Below, piece after piece: positions 1-5,994 of a stretch of 8,768 nt of DNA; position 1 is the first letter of the stretch, and every line of letters begins with the position of its first letter. The notes below the pieces were generated by a model. That model searched no databases and had not been told where the DNA came from. It worked only from the letters and a program-made list of their open reading frames with translations. The DNA is from DATGHS01 sp035307785 (GTDB lineage Bacteria; Planctomycetota; Planctomycetia; Gemmatales; Gemmataceae): positions 1 to 8,768 of the forward strand of contig DATGHS010000270.1 in assembly GCA_035307785.1 (NCBI GenBank). The letters are read 5' to 3'. A program made the position numbers and the translations under genes.

Positions 1-591
1 TACTGGCACATCGTGGCGCGTTCCGCGACCAATGAAGATCAATGTTTCAACGCGACTGATAGTGCCCGTGACCGTTACGACACGGGCCGTACCCCATGTC
101 CTGTCCAATCGCTCCCTTACATTCTCCCCGCTCTGGCCACGGTCCAGAGGCTTCGGGTCTTCGGCCTCGAATGGATAATCGAACGTGAAATCACCGTCGG
201 GACCCTGCGTGTCAAATGTATGTTTCGAGCCTTTTCCGCTCGATTGCGAATGCGTCCATTTGCCCACCCAGGTGACGCGTTTGCCCACGCTATCGGTGCC
301 GAGCTTCGTCGCTTCCATACAAGTGAGCGGCCTATTGGCCCTCGTCTTGCTCGCTGGCGCAGAATTCTTTGCCGTTTTGACGCTTCTAGCGGTGGTTGAT
401 CCTTCGAGTGCTAATTTCTTGTCGACGTCGCGAGCGTTGTCGCCGAATTCGCTTTCCAAGGTCGCCGGACCTGCAGACGTTACGTCCGCGTGGTTGCGGT
501 ACTTGGGCTTCAGCAACACCACTCCCGCCGCGAAGGTTCCCCCGAATAGCGTCAGGCAGCAAAGGCCGATCGCCAGGTTTTTGAGCGCCAT
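1..591 (-). CDS. Secreted or membrane-anchored protein with OB-fold-like C-terminal half (partial, runs off left edge)
   Basis: Reading the minus strand from an ATG at 589-591 gives 197 codons without a stop to base 1, so the 3' end lies outside the window. A GAGG ribosome-binding motif lies 7 bases before the ATG. The N-terminus (MALKNLAIGLCCLTLFGG) is a basic-then-hydrophobic signal peptide or membrane anchor of about 25 residues, followed by a Lys/Ala/Ser-rich linker (about 30-95). From about residue 96 comes a compact beta-rich stretch: 'TCMEATKLGTDSVGKRVTWVGKW', written here as TCMEATKLG then TDSVGKRVTWVGKW, and later 'ARVVTVTGTISRVETLIF'. Paired 'GK-V-W-GK' and 'V-V-GTI--VE' strands resemble nucleic-acid-binding-type OB folds seen in exported bacterial proteins; this is inference from pattern only. 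It is divergent from the gene at 735, with about 140 bases between the starts. Function unknown. The absence of stops over 197 codons, the RBS and the signal peptide make the gene itself convincing. Confidence 0.78.
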   Translation of the reverse strand, partial: MALKNLAIGLCCLTLFGGTFAAGVVLLKPKYRNHADVTSAGPATLESEFGDNARDVDKKLALEGSTTARSVKTAKNSAPASKTRANRPLTCMEATKLGTDSVGKRVTWVGKWTHSQSSGKGSKHTFDTQGPDGDFTFDYPFEAEDPKPLDRGQSGENVRERLDRTWGTARVVTVTGTISRVETLIFIGRGTRHDVPV

Positions 592-734
592 CAAGCAACC
601 TCACTGTAAGAAATAGCGCTGATTCGGCGACAAATCTTGTAGCAAGCCGAGGGGTTCCGCGCCAAGCATAGGTCACGCGGCGGCCGGAGGCAAAATCGGC
701 TACGTTGCAGCGCCTGCGTTGGAAAAGGAACATG

Positions 735-1091
735 ATGAGAATCAATCTGGTCTTCCTTGTGGCCGCAGTTTTTCTGGCGACATACCCCGATCTCTGCGTA
801 GCCGACGAGACCGTGATGCGGGGCAATGGGGCGGCAACCAAATCCGAAGCGGAAATCAACCAGTGGGTCCATCAGCTCGGCAGCAGGCGCTTCAAAGATC
901 GCGAAGACGCGGCCCATGACTTGTCATTGCTCGGCAAGGCCGCACTGCCGGAGCTGCAAAAGGCGGCGATGGGCTCGGACGCCGAGATTCGCCAACGAGC
1001 GCGCCAATTGATCCAACGGCTGGATGTACCCGCCGCGCCGGCCGCGAGCCCAAGTCTCCCAGCCAAATTTTCGGCCAAGTCTTTCCTCTGA
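735..1091 (+). CDS. Small exported protein with HEAT-like repeat module
   Basis: A 118-residue protein. Two ATGs overlap (732 and 735). AGGA at 726-729 lies 5 bases before the second and only 2 before the first, so 735 is preferred; an in-frame TTG at 705 would spoil the signal peptide. Residues 1-23 (MRINLVFLVAAVFLATYPDL then CVA|DE) form a signal peptide with likely cleavage after CVA. Residues of about 40-95 contain 'WVHQLGSRRFKDREDAAHDL', then 'SLLGKAALPELQKAAMGSD' and 'AEIRQRARQLIQRL'. This is the two-helix HEAT or armadillo-type module (size, Arg-Glu-Ala, LG-AALP-L, RR-A--L) that recurs in exported planctomycete proteins and is thought to serve protein contacts. The Pro/Ala-rich tail ends KSFL. 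It converges on the hydrolase gene at 1192. A diverged second copy of its last 28 codons and 3' flank lies at 2449-2585. Biological role unknown. Confidence 0.8.
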   Translation: MRINLVFLVAAVFLATYPDLCVADETVMRGNGAATKSEAEINQWVHQLGSRRFKDREDAAHDLSLLGKAALPELQKAAMGSDAEIRQRARQLIQRLDVPAAPAASPSLPAKFSAKSFL

Positions 1092-1103
1092 CCGTCGAGT
1101 CCG

Positions 1104-1120
1104 GGCCCTGGTCAGGGCGG
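1104..1120. repeat. Palindromic repeat copy 1 (shared with 2549-2565)
   Basis: The 17 bases GGCCCTGGTCAGGGCGG lie 12 bases after the HEAT-like gene stop, and the identical 17-mer recurs at 2549-2565. The core GCCCTG-GT-CAGGGC is a near-perfect palindrome with 6-base arms. Both copies sit just after the same conserved gene tail and are followed by a related GCCGAGTT motif. It lies between convergent genes and could help end transcription, but there is no T-tract. It may equally be part of the duplicated block or a dispersed repeat. Confidence 0.6.
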
Positions 1121-1191
1121 GCGGCCGAGTTCGTAATGGGTATTCATGCGCTAGAAACGGCGTAAAACGCGGTCGCGTCGTCCTCGTGAGT

Positions 1192-2211
1192 TCACTTCGC
1201 AAATGGCCTGCGCAGTTCTGCTTCGGTGAAGCGGATAGTGCACTCCTTGGAAGTATCGCGGCGAATCTTGGCGGCGATTAGTGCCGTCGTGGGCGCCAGA
1301 ATGGTGAAATGGTCGCCCCCTTCGATGGGAAAAAAATGAATGTTCGAGTTTTTCGATGCTTGCGCGAGCGCGTCCAGCGCCTCGATATTGCTGACGCCGG
1401 TCCGACTGGCGCCCTCAAACACGAAGGTGGGGCATTGGATGCAGGCCAGCCATTGTTCCGGAGCGCGCAGCTGGACTTCCCGCTTACTTTTGACGTTGAA
1501 GGGCAAGACTTTCGCTCCATAGCCGGTCACATCTTCCACGGGCCCAAACGAAAAGACGGCACGGAATTTGTCGCAGCACTCGGCCGCGAGCAGGGCCATG
1601 GTTCCGCCCGTGCTGTGCCCGCCGAGATAAATCCGGGCTGGGTCGACAAACGATAGCTGTGCCAGGTACTCGCGGGCGGCCAAGACATCGTTCACCTCGC
1701 CGAAAAAACCCTCCTTCACGCCCGGGTTGTCGTTGCCGCCGCGAAAGGACGGGTACATCATCACAATGCCCGCTTTGCGAAAAGCGCTGGCCGACTGATC
1801 GTTCTTGGCCGGTTGGGTTCCCCAGGCGGTGCTACCGATGCTGTTGCTGAAGCCTCCGAAAATCCAAATAATAGCCGGGTGCTTCTTGCCGTCGCCCGGA
1901 TCCGGGCTGACGTAGGCCGCTAATTTGCCGGCGGGCGACTCATATCGCACCAAGCGAAGAATCTCGGGGGGCGGCGTGGCCGCCGGACTGTCGGCACTCA
2001 CTTTTTGCAGCAAGCGTGTCTTGAAACCTTTTCGTGCCTCGGCAAGCGTTTTCGGCAATTCGCCGTCCGGCTCGCTCGGCTCGTCTGATGGCACTGGTTC
2101 CGCTGCCGGTAGTTTCGGCGGAGCGGACTTGGTCGCGGAAATGGACACCGGCCGGCGATTGCAGCCGGCAACGAGCGCAAGAATAAGTAATGTCAGCCCA
2201 AACCGTTTCAT
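1192..2211 (-). CDS. Lipoprotein alpha/beta hydrolase (prolyl-oligopeptidase / dienelactone-hydrolase-like)
   Basis: A 339-residue protein. The frame is open upstream to an ATG at 2349, but the ATG at 2209-2211 is chosen: AGGA lies 5 bases before it and it gives a proper lipoprotein signal, MKRFGLTLLILALVAGC, with lipobox LVAGC and lipidated Cys17. A Pro/Ser/Ala/Glu-rich spacer (18-60) probably tethers the enzyme to a membrane. The catalytic domain runs from about 85 to 320: strand and oxyanion region 'PAIIWIFGGFSN' (112-123), 'MMYPSFRGGNDNPG' (151-164), nucleophile elbow GGHSTGG with Ser200, and His301 in GGDHF. These fit the alpha/beta hydrolase fold with peptidase S9 or DLH-like topology. 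The strand that normally supplies the acid reads CPTFVFEGASRTG and lacks the usual G--D, so the acid may be Glu266 or another residue. Substrate unknown; ester or peptide hydrolysis is expected. It converges on the HEAT-like gene and appears monocistronic. Confidence 0.87.
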   Translation of the reverse strand: MKRFGLTLLILALVAGCNRRPVSISATKSAPPKLPAAEPVPSDEPSEPDGELPKTLAEARKGFKTRLLQKVSADSPAATPPPEILRLVRYESPAGKLAAYVSPDPGDGKKHPAIIWIFGGFSNSIGSTAWGTQPAKNDQSASAFRKAGIVMMYPSFRGGNDNPGVKEGFFGEVNDVLAAREYLAQLSFVDPARIYLGGHSTGGTMALLAAECCDKFRAVFSFGPVEDVTGYGAKVLPFNVKSKREVQLRAPEQWLACIQCPTFVFEGASRTGVSNIEALDALAQASKNSNIHFFPIEGGDHFTILAPTTALIAAKIRRDTSKECTIRFTEAELRRPFAK

Positions 2212-2445
2212 GGTTTTCCTGCGGCGAAAGCAAGGATTGCCGGGTTGCGGAAAGCGATTGCTTGTTGCTGCTTGAAGCGTAGTACACAAAATATGCGAGG
2301 CAACGGCTGAAACAAACTCAAAGCCGCGCGAAGTAAGCGGCCCTGCCAATCGCCGCCTATTTCGCGCCCGATTCTAAACGGTTGGCCGTGTATGAACGCC
2401 CCGTTTCCTTTAGAGTCTAGCTGTCATTCTTTCCCCGCCCAAAAG

Positions 2446-2535
2446 TTACAATTAATCGCGCGGTTGGAAGCCCCCGCCGCGCCGGCCACGGGTCCGAATG
2501 CCACTGCCAGATTTTCTCCCAAGTCTTTCCTCTGA
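2446..2535 (+). pseudogene. Detached 3'-end copy of the HEAT-like gene
   Basis: Read in frame, these bases encode LQLIARLEAPAAPATG followed by PNATARFSPKSFL and a TGA at 2533-2535. Aligned without gaps to the last 28 residues of the protein at 735-1091 (QLIQRLDVPAAPAASP, SLPAKFSAKSFL), 18 of 28 positions are identical, including the terminal KSFL-stop. Similarity continues past the stop: the 17-mer palindrome (2549-2565) and GCCGAGTT-GT up to about 2585. No start codon, signal peptide or HEAT module precedes it, so this is a relic of a paralogous gene or a partial segmental duplication. It lies within the 512-base gap 2212-2723; in the remainder (2212-2445 and 2586-2723) I see no gene or clear regulatory site. 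Confidence 0.72.
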
Positions 2536-2548
2536 ACGGGGGAGCCCT

Positions 2549-2565
2549 GGCCCTGGTCAGGGCGG
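2549..2565. repeat. Palindromic repeat copy 2 (shared with 1104-1120)
   Basis: Identical 17-base GGCCCTGGTCAGGGCGG, 13 bases after the stop of the HEAT-tail relic. It occupies the same relative place as copy 1 does behind the intact gene. Because the similarity spans the coding tail and this non-coding flank, the two loci are related at the DNA level. Confidence 0.6.
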
Positions 2566-2723
2566 ACAGCCGAGTTTGTGATTATCCTCGTTGGTGCGGC
2601 CGGATTTTCGCATCTACTTGCCAATTCATACAATACCGCCCGACGAGGGCAGCCAAGGTTCGCTTGCCATCGGCTCAACTGCATATTTTGCTCGACCCGC
2701 CAAACATAAGAAAGGACATCACC

Positions 2724-3266
2724 ATGTTGCGCAACGCTCTTGGAAGCACTGCCTTTTTCATGCTGGCATTTGCTGCCGGCGCTTGGGCCCAAGAGAAGTT
2801 TGAGAAACTCACTTCAACCGATGGCCGCTACACCGTTGAGATGCCAGGCAAGCCGACTCAAACCAGCAACAAATCGGGCGGCGGTCTGGAACTCCATTAC
2901 GCGATTGTCAAATCTGTGATTGAGCAATACCAGGTTATCTATGTCGATTTCGCGGATTCAGTGATTCGTGGCAAGGATCCACAAGCGCTGCTGAAAGCAT
3001 ACCGCGACGGCGAGTACGCCAAAAAGAAATTCGAAAACGAGAAAGAAATCAATTTTGGCAGCAACAAGTACCCGGGCACGGAATACAGAGTTGAAACGGT
3101 ATTTGAAACCAAAGATGGGGGCAAAGTGCCCGTGTTTATCCGCGAACGGGATTTACTCGTGGGTAACCGGCTTTACGTGGTCCAATACCGGGCGGTCGTG
3201 AATAAGAATCTGCTCGACAGCAAAGAGGCCAATAAGTTCTTTGACTCTTTTGAACTCACGAAATGA
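2724..3266 (+). CDS. Small secreted protein of unknown function
   Basis: A 180-residue protein. The frame opens upstream at 2664, but the ATG at 2724 is chosen: AAAGGA (2711-2716) lies 7 bases before it, and it gives a textbook signal peptide, MLRNALGSTAFFMLAFAAGA then WA|QE, cleaved after Ala22. The mature part begins 'KLTSTDGRYTVEMPGKP', then has a 'YQVIYVDFAD' strand, 'DPQALLKAYRDGEYAKK', 'KYPGTEYRVE', 'RDLLVGNRLYVVQYRA' and ends 'EANKFFDSFELTK'. The order 'DGRYTVEMPGKP ... Y-V-Y-D ... PG-EYRVE ... NRLYVVQ ... FF-SFELTK' recalls small exported planctomycete proteins of unknown function with a PsbP/Mog1-like layout; that assignment is only a pattern-based guess. It has no cysteines, lipobox or transmembrane segment, so a soluble periplasmic or exported protein is expected. 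A hairpin follows the stop directly, which suggests a single-gene transcript. Confidence 0.85.
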   Translation: MLRNALGSTAFFMLAFAAGAWAQEKFEKLTSTDGRYTVEMPGKPTQTSNKSGGGLELHYAIVKSVIEQYQVIYVDFADSVIRGKDPQALLKAYRDGEYAKKKFENEKEINFGSNKYPGTEYRVETVFETKDGGKVPVFIRERDLLVGNRLYVVQYRAVVNKNLLDSKEANKFFDSFELTK

Positions 3267-3269
3267 ACC

Positions 3270-3310
3270 ACGGCGGCCGTTCATGCTGTAAGAGAATGAG
3301 CGGCCGTCGT
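3270..3310 (+). terminator. Probable factor-independent terminator of the 2724-3266 gene
   Basis: A 15-base arm at 3270-3284 (ACGGCGGCCGTTCAT) pairs with 3296-3310 (ATGAGCGGCCGTCGT) around an 11-base loop. Thirteen pairs are Watson-Crick and two are G-U. It starts four bases after the TGA. The run that follows is only CTTTG, so the T-tract is weak. The position directly after a stop supports a terminator or an mRNA-end stabilising stem. Confidence 0.6.
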
Positions 3311-3338
3311 CTTTGCATCGCGGCAAGCGGCGACCGGC

Positions 3339-3563
3339 TAACTTCACCACCCACGTCTCTTCGCTGCCGAAGAGCTTCCGCAAATCGCCGGCGCCCTTCT
3401 TCGCGATCAGGTCGTTGACTTGCTTGTGTTCCAGGCCGTCGAACGTGGGCTTTTCCACGCAGCGCAGAACGCCCATCACTTCCGGGGCGGTCGGGTGAAT
3501 GAGCCGGCTTAGCAGGAATGCCCGGCCCGGTTGCGGTGCCTGCTCGCTATGGAAGAGCATATC
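3339..3563 (-). pseudogene. Detached 3'-end copy of korB (stop codon lost)
   Basis: Minus-strand codons at 3563-3342 encode 74 residues that align without gaps to KorB 270-343, with 66 of 74 identical: 'DMLFHSEQAPQPGRAFLLSR' against 'DILVHNEKAAQPGLAFLLSR', and the same ending GSEETWVVK. My hand count gives about 31 differences in 222 bases; most are silent, so the source was under protein-level selection before truncation. The korB stop TAA is TTA here, and the frame reads on into unrelated sequence, antisense to the terminator and the 2724-3266 gene. The N-terminal 269 residues, with the thiamine-diphosphate and cluster motifs, are absent, and similarity stops sharply at 3563/3564. It lies in the same orientation as intact korB, with the PEP-CTERM gene between them. 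Non-functional as an oxidoreductase; a paralogue remnant or partial duplication. The adjoining 3564-3820 holds no gene; a weak promoter-like pair (TTGCTT 3707, TAAGAA 3730) may serve the next gene. Confidence 0.88.
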
Positions 3564-3820
3564 GTGAAAACGGTTAGCTCATTTCTCGCTCGCTGGTGTT
3601 GGCAATGGCGGCCGGCCAGACAGATGAACTAGCGCCATTGCGCTCCGCGGCCCGCATTTCGTCTTGTCGGGGTGTCCCCCACAATAATTGTCGGGATTGG
3701 GCCGACTTGCTTGTCTTTGGATTCAAAAATAAGAATACCGGGCGATTGGACGTTTCGCTCACCAGCCTGCCAGGCGAATAGAGGATCAAGCCGCCTGCCC
3801 AGTTTCTTGGAGGAACGACG

Positions 3821-4606
3821 ATGCACAAACAAGCATCTCAACGCCGATGGATATCGCCACTGGCCAGTGGCTTCGTTGCAATGGCCGTTTTGGGAACGGC
3901 TCTGCTCTCTCCCCGCGCCGGAAGGGCTGATTTCACCATCACATCGGGTAACCAATCCTTTCTCCACCCCCCTGCCGATTCCATTAATTTCCCGTCGACA
4001 GATCCGACGAGCCTGAGTGTTCCCTTTGCCGCTCGGTTCAACCCGACTTCACAAGCGTCCTTCCCTGCTCCCGGAGAGGGCCAGACCATTCCAGGAAATT
4101 TCTTTTACTTCAATGGCTACGACGCGAGCAATAACCCGGAGATTTTACACGAGAGTCATGGGACCGCGGCAATCCAAGCTGTGGACTCATCCACTCCCCC
4201 CAAGCCCACGCTCACCATGACCGACCTGACCATCGTCATGAGACCCCTGGCAGGTTTCGGTATAACAGGCTTTGATTTCCAGGGCGATTTCGCTGGATCC
4301 GCTGGGAATGTGACGCTTACAGCTTTTGATCAGCTTGGAAATACAACGTCTGCCACTTTCACCGCAGACCTAACTGGCCAGCAAAAGTTTTTGGTCCTTG
4401 CAACAAATGGAGAGTTCTTGACAGACCTCGAAATCACGACTTCAGGCGGGGCGGTGATGAACGATTTCAAGCAGGGCGATTATCAAGCGGTCGCGACACC
4501 CGAGCCGGCCTCGTTGACCTTGTCCGCCATCGGCCTGGCAATCGGCATGGGCTATTATGGACTTAGGCGCCGCCGCACCGGCGAAACGCCGAATAAACTT
4601 GCTTGA
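3821..4606 (+). CDS. PEP-CTERM domain surface protein
   Basis: A 261-residue protein. The ATG at 3821 follows a strong GGAGGAA (3809-3815) with a 5-base spacer. Residues 9-36 form a signal peptide: RRW, a hydrophobic stretch around SGFVAMAVLGTALL, then GRA|DF. The mature region (about 37-222) is Thr/Ser/Gly/Phe-rich and cysteine-free, with alternating beta-like strands such as 'PTLTMTDLTIVMRPLAG', 'GNVTLTAFDQLGN' and 'FLTDLEITTSG', suggesting an all-beta sandwich with no family I can name. The C-terminus is a canonical sorting signal: PEP at 227-229, a hydrophobic helix at about 231-248, and RRRR at 249-252. In PEP-CTERM systems, exosortase recognises this signal and the protein is displayed at the surface or in extracellular polymer. 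No exosortase is in this window. The gene lies between the korB-tail relic and the korB 3' end, with a long inverted repeat after it. Confidence 0.88.
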   Translation: MHKQASQRRWISPLASGFVAMAVLGTALLSPRAGRADFTITSGNQSFLHPPADSINFPSTDPTSLSVPFAARFNPTSQASFPAPGEGQTIPGNFFYFNGYDASNNPEILHESHGTAAIQAVDSSTPPKPTLTMTDLTIVMRPLAGFGITGFDFQGDFAGSAGNVTLTAFDQLGNTTSATFTADLTGQQKFLVLATNGEFLTDLEITTSGGAVMNDFKQGDYQAVATPEPASLTLSAIGLAIGMGYYGLRRRRTGETPNKLA

Positions 4607-4607
4607 C

Positions 4608-4625
4608 TCCGCGAAGCGAGGCGGA
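4608..4625 (+). terminator. Small hairpin just after the PEP-CTERM gene
   Basis: TCCGC (4608-4612) pairs with GCGGA (4621-4625) around an 8-base loop, one base after the TGA at 4604-4606. There is no T-tract. It could contribute to transcript ending together with the longer inverted repeat at 4638-4712; on its own it is weak evidence. Confidence 0.3.
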
Positions 4626-4637
4626 TGAACGGAAATA

Positions 4638-4712
4638 AAAATGGTGTCGGTTCATTTCTTTCCGGCGTCACCTAATTGGGGCCGGCTGGAGAAAATGAAC
4701 CGGCACCATTTT
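4638..4712. repeat. Long inverted repeat between convergent PEP-CTERM and korB genes
   Basis: Arm 4638-4658 (AAAATGGTGTCGGTTCATTT plus C) is the reverse complement of arm 4692-4712 (AAAATGAACCGGCACCATTT plus T) at 19 of 21 positions, one mismatch being a G-U pair in RNA. The 33-base interior has its own short stem, CCGGC (4662-4666) with GCCGG (4681-4685). It sits between convergent genes, so it can form a large stem in either transcript and may end both. The sharp, nested palindrome also resembles REP or BIME elements mobilised by REP-associated tyrosine transposases, but no transposase is present. Confidence 0.75.
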
Positions 4713-4769
4713 CATTTCGCCTGGCCGCTTCTTCCGCATTGCTCCGTGAGCGGCTTGGATGGCATTCGT

Positions 4770-5801
4770 TTACTTCACCACCCACGTCTCTTCGCTGCCG
4801 AAGAGCTTGCGCAGGTCGCCTTGGCCCTTCTTGGCAATGAGATCATTGACTTGTTTGTGCTCCAGGCCGTCGAACGTCGGTTTTTCCACGCAACGCAGCA
4901 CGCCCATGACTTCGGGGGCGGCAGGGTGGATGAGCCGGCTCAGCAGGAATGCCAGGCCCGGTTGCGCTGCCTTCTCGTTGTGGACGAGAATGTCGTCGGC
5001 GCCGATGCCGTCGCCGAGCGTCACCACTTCCAGGTCCAGCGTGTCCGGATTCAGGCGGATGCCCTTGTCGCGCTTGGCGCCGAAGAGCATCGGCTTGCCG
5101 TGCTCGACGTACAGGCAGTGTTCGTCTTTCACCTTCTTGTCGGTGGCGTATTCGAAGACCGCGTCGTTGAAGATAACGCAGTTCTGGTACACTTCGATGA
5201 ACGCAGCGCCTTTGTGATGCGCGGCCTTGCTGAGTACGCCGGTCAGGTGATGAATATCGCGGTCGGTGGTGCGGGCCACGAAGGTGGCGCCGGCCGACAA
5301 AGCCAGGGTGAGCGGGTGCAGCGGCTCTTCGAAGGTGCCGCCGGGGCTCGACTTGCTGTCGGTGCCTACGCGCGAAGTCGGCGAGTATTGACCCTTAGTG
5401 AGCCCGTAGATTTCGTTGTTGAAGAGGATGATCTTCAGGTCCATGTTGCGGCGCATGGCGTGCAGCAGGTGGTTGCCGCCGATGGATAGCCCGTCGCCGT
5501 CGCCGGTGATGACCCAAACAAATAACTCGGGGTTGGCAATCTTCAGGCCGGTGGCGAATGCCGGGGCCCGGCCATGGATGGTGTGGAAACCGTAGGTGTT
5601 CATGTAATACGGAAACCGGCTGGAGCAGCCGATGCCCGAAATGAACACAATCTTTTCACGCGGAACGCCAACTGGTGCAATTGCCTTCTTCATTTGCGCC
5701 AGAATCGAGTAATCTCCGCATCCCGGGCACCAGCGGACTTCTTGGTCGCTGGTCAAATCTTGGGGCGTAAGGGTGGGAAGCGAAGCAACAGCCGTTGACA
5801 T
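4770..5801 (-). CDS. korB: 2-oxoglutarate:ferredoxin oxidoreductase, beta subunit
   Basis: A 343-residue beta subunit. With KorA it decarboxylates a 2-oxoacid (probably 2-oxoglutarate) with CoA and reduces ferredoxin, or runs in reverse for carboxylation. The ATG at 5799-5801 has a perfect AGGAGG four bases upstream. Visible motifs: WCPGCGDY (24-31) and SGIGCSSR (55-62), giving Cys25, Cys28 and Cys59, which with Cys208 in YQNCVIFND are the expected 4Fe-4S ligands. The thiamine-diphosphate/Mg motif is GDGDGLSIGGNH (100-111) with NNEIYGLTKGQYSPTS (128-143). Residues of about 250-343 form a C-terminal segment ending GSEETWVVK, of which 270-343 are duplicated at 3342-3563. Length and motif spacing are normal for KorB. 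It lies 293 bases downstream of the Clp N-domain gene, separated by palindromic repeats, so it may have its own promoter. Pyruvate or another 2-oxoacid cannot be ruled out as substrate. No separate ferredoxin-type delta subunit is seen. Confidence 0.93.
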   Translation of the reverse strand: MSTAVASLPTLTPQDLTSDQEVRWCPGCGDYSILAQMKKAIAPVGVPREKIVFISGIGCSSRFPYYMNTYGFHTIHGRAPAFATGLKIANPELFVWVITGDGDGLSIGGNHLLHAMRRNMDLKIILFNNEIYGLTKGQYSPTSRVGTDSKSSPGGTFEEPLHPLTLALSAGATFVARTTDRDIHHLTGVLSKAAHHKGAAFIEVYQNCVIFNDAVFEYATDKKVKDEHCLYVEHGKPMLFGAKRDKGIRLNPDTLDLEVVTLGDGIGADDILVHNEKAAQPGLAFLLSRLIHPAAPEVMGVLRCVEKPTFDGLEHKQVNDLIAKKGQGDLRKLFGSEETWVVK

Positions 5802-5865
5802 AAAACCTCCTAAGAAGCCATCTCCGCATGTCGGGACGGGGATGGAATTACACTGATGATTACGC

Positions 5866-5896
5866 CACTCGCAAGCTGCTATTCAGCCAGCGAGTG
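5866..5896. repeat. Hairpin in the korB leader
   Basis: CACTCGC (5866-5872) pairs with GCGAGTG (5890-5896). Inside, GCTG (5875-5878) pairs with CAGC (5884-5887) around a 5-base loop, with a 2 x 2 internal loop between the stems. It lies 65 bases upstream of the korB start. It could be a leader structure, the end of the upstream transcript or another palindromic repeat; there is no T-tract. It lies in the 293-base gap 5802-6094, which contains no gene but three separate palindromic elements. Confidence 0.5.
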
Positions 5897-5955
5897 CCTC
5901 TATTCCATTGGACGAACCATACCGACGGTTAGTTCACTAGCCTAGGCTCTTGCAT

Positions 5956-5982
5956 CCTCGTTAGCCCGAAGCGCTAGCGAGG
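5956..5982. repeat. Palindromic intergenic repeat (CCTCGYTAGC type)
   Basis: CCTCGTTAGC (5956-5965) pairs with GCTAGCGAGG (5973-5982), a 10-base stem with one G-U or mismatch, around the loop CCGAAGC. From memory, similar CCTCGCTAGC-loop-GCTAGCGAGG elements occur many times in planctomycete genomes; I cannot check this here. It is unlike the palindromes 13 bases further on, so two repeat families sit side by side. Confidence 0.6.
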
Positions 5983-5994
5983 TGCTAACTATCT

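Noticed and set aside
386..859. Minus-strand frame spanning the gap between the first two genes
   Set aside because: It overlaps both the OB-like gene (other frame) and the HEAT-like gene, with low-complexity Arg-rich translation and no RBS.
2424..2792. Minus-strand 122-codon frame in the gap before the 2724 gene
   Set aside because: It overlaps the HEAT-tail relic in antisense and the signal-peptide gene start; no RBS or recognisable domain.
3153..3560. A 135-codon minus-strand frame as a real gene
   Set aside because: Its first 73 codons are the korB tail relic; the rest is read-through past the lost stop, antisense to a terminator and a real gene.
3707..3735. Promoter TTGCTT - 17 bases - TAAGAA before the PEP-CTERM gene
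   Set aside because: Only weakly similar to sigma-70 boxes and typical of chance matches in an AT-rich patch; kept as a remark only.
4641..5489. Long plus-strand open frame of 282 codons opposite korB
   Set aside because: It is antisense to korB, whose iron-sulfur and thiamine-diphosphate motifs are clear; the frame has no RBS and starts inside the inverted repeat.
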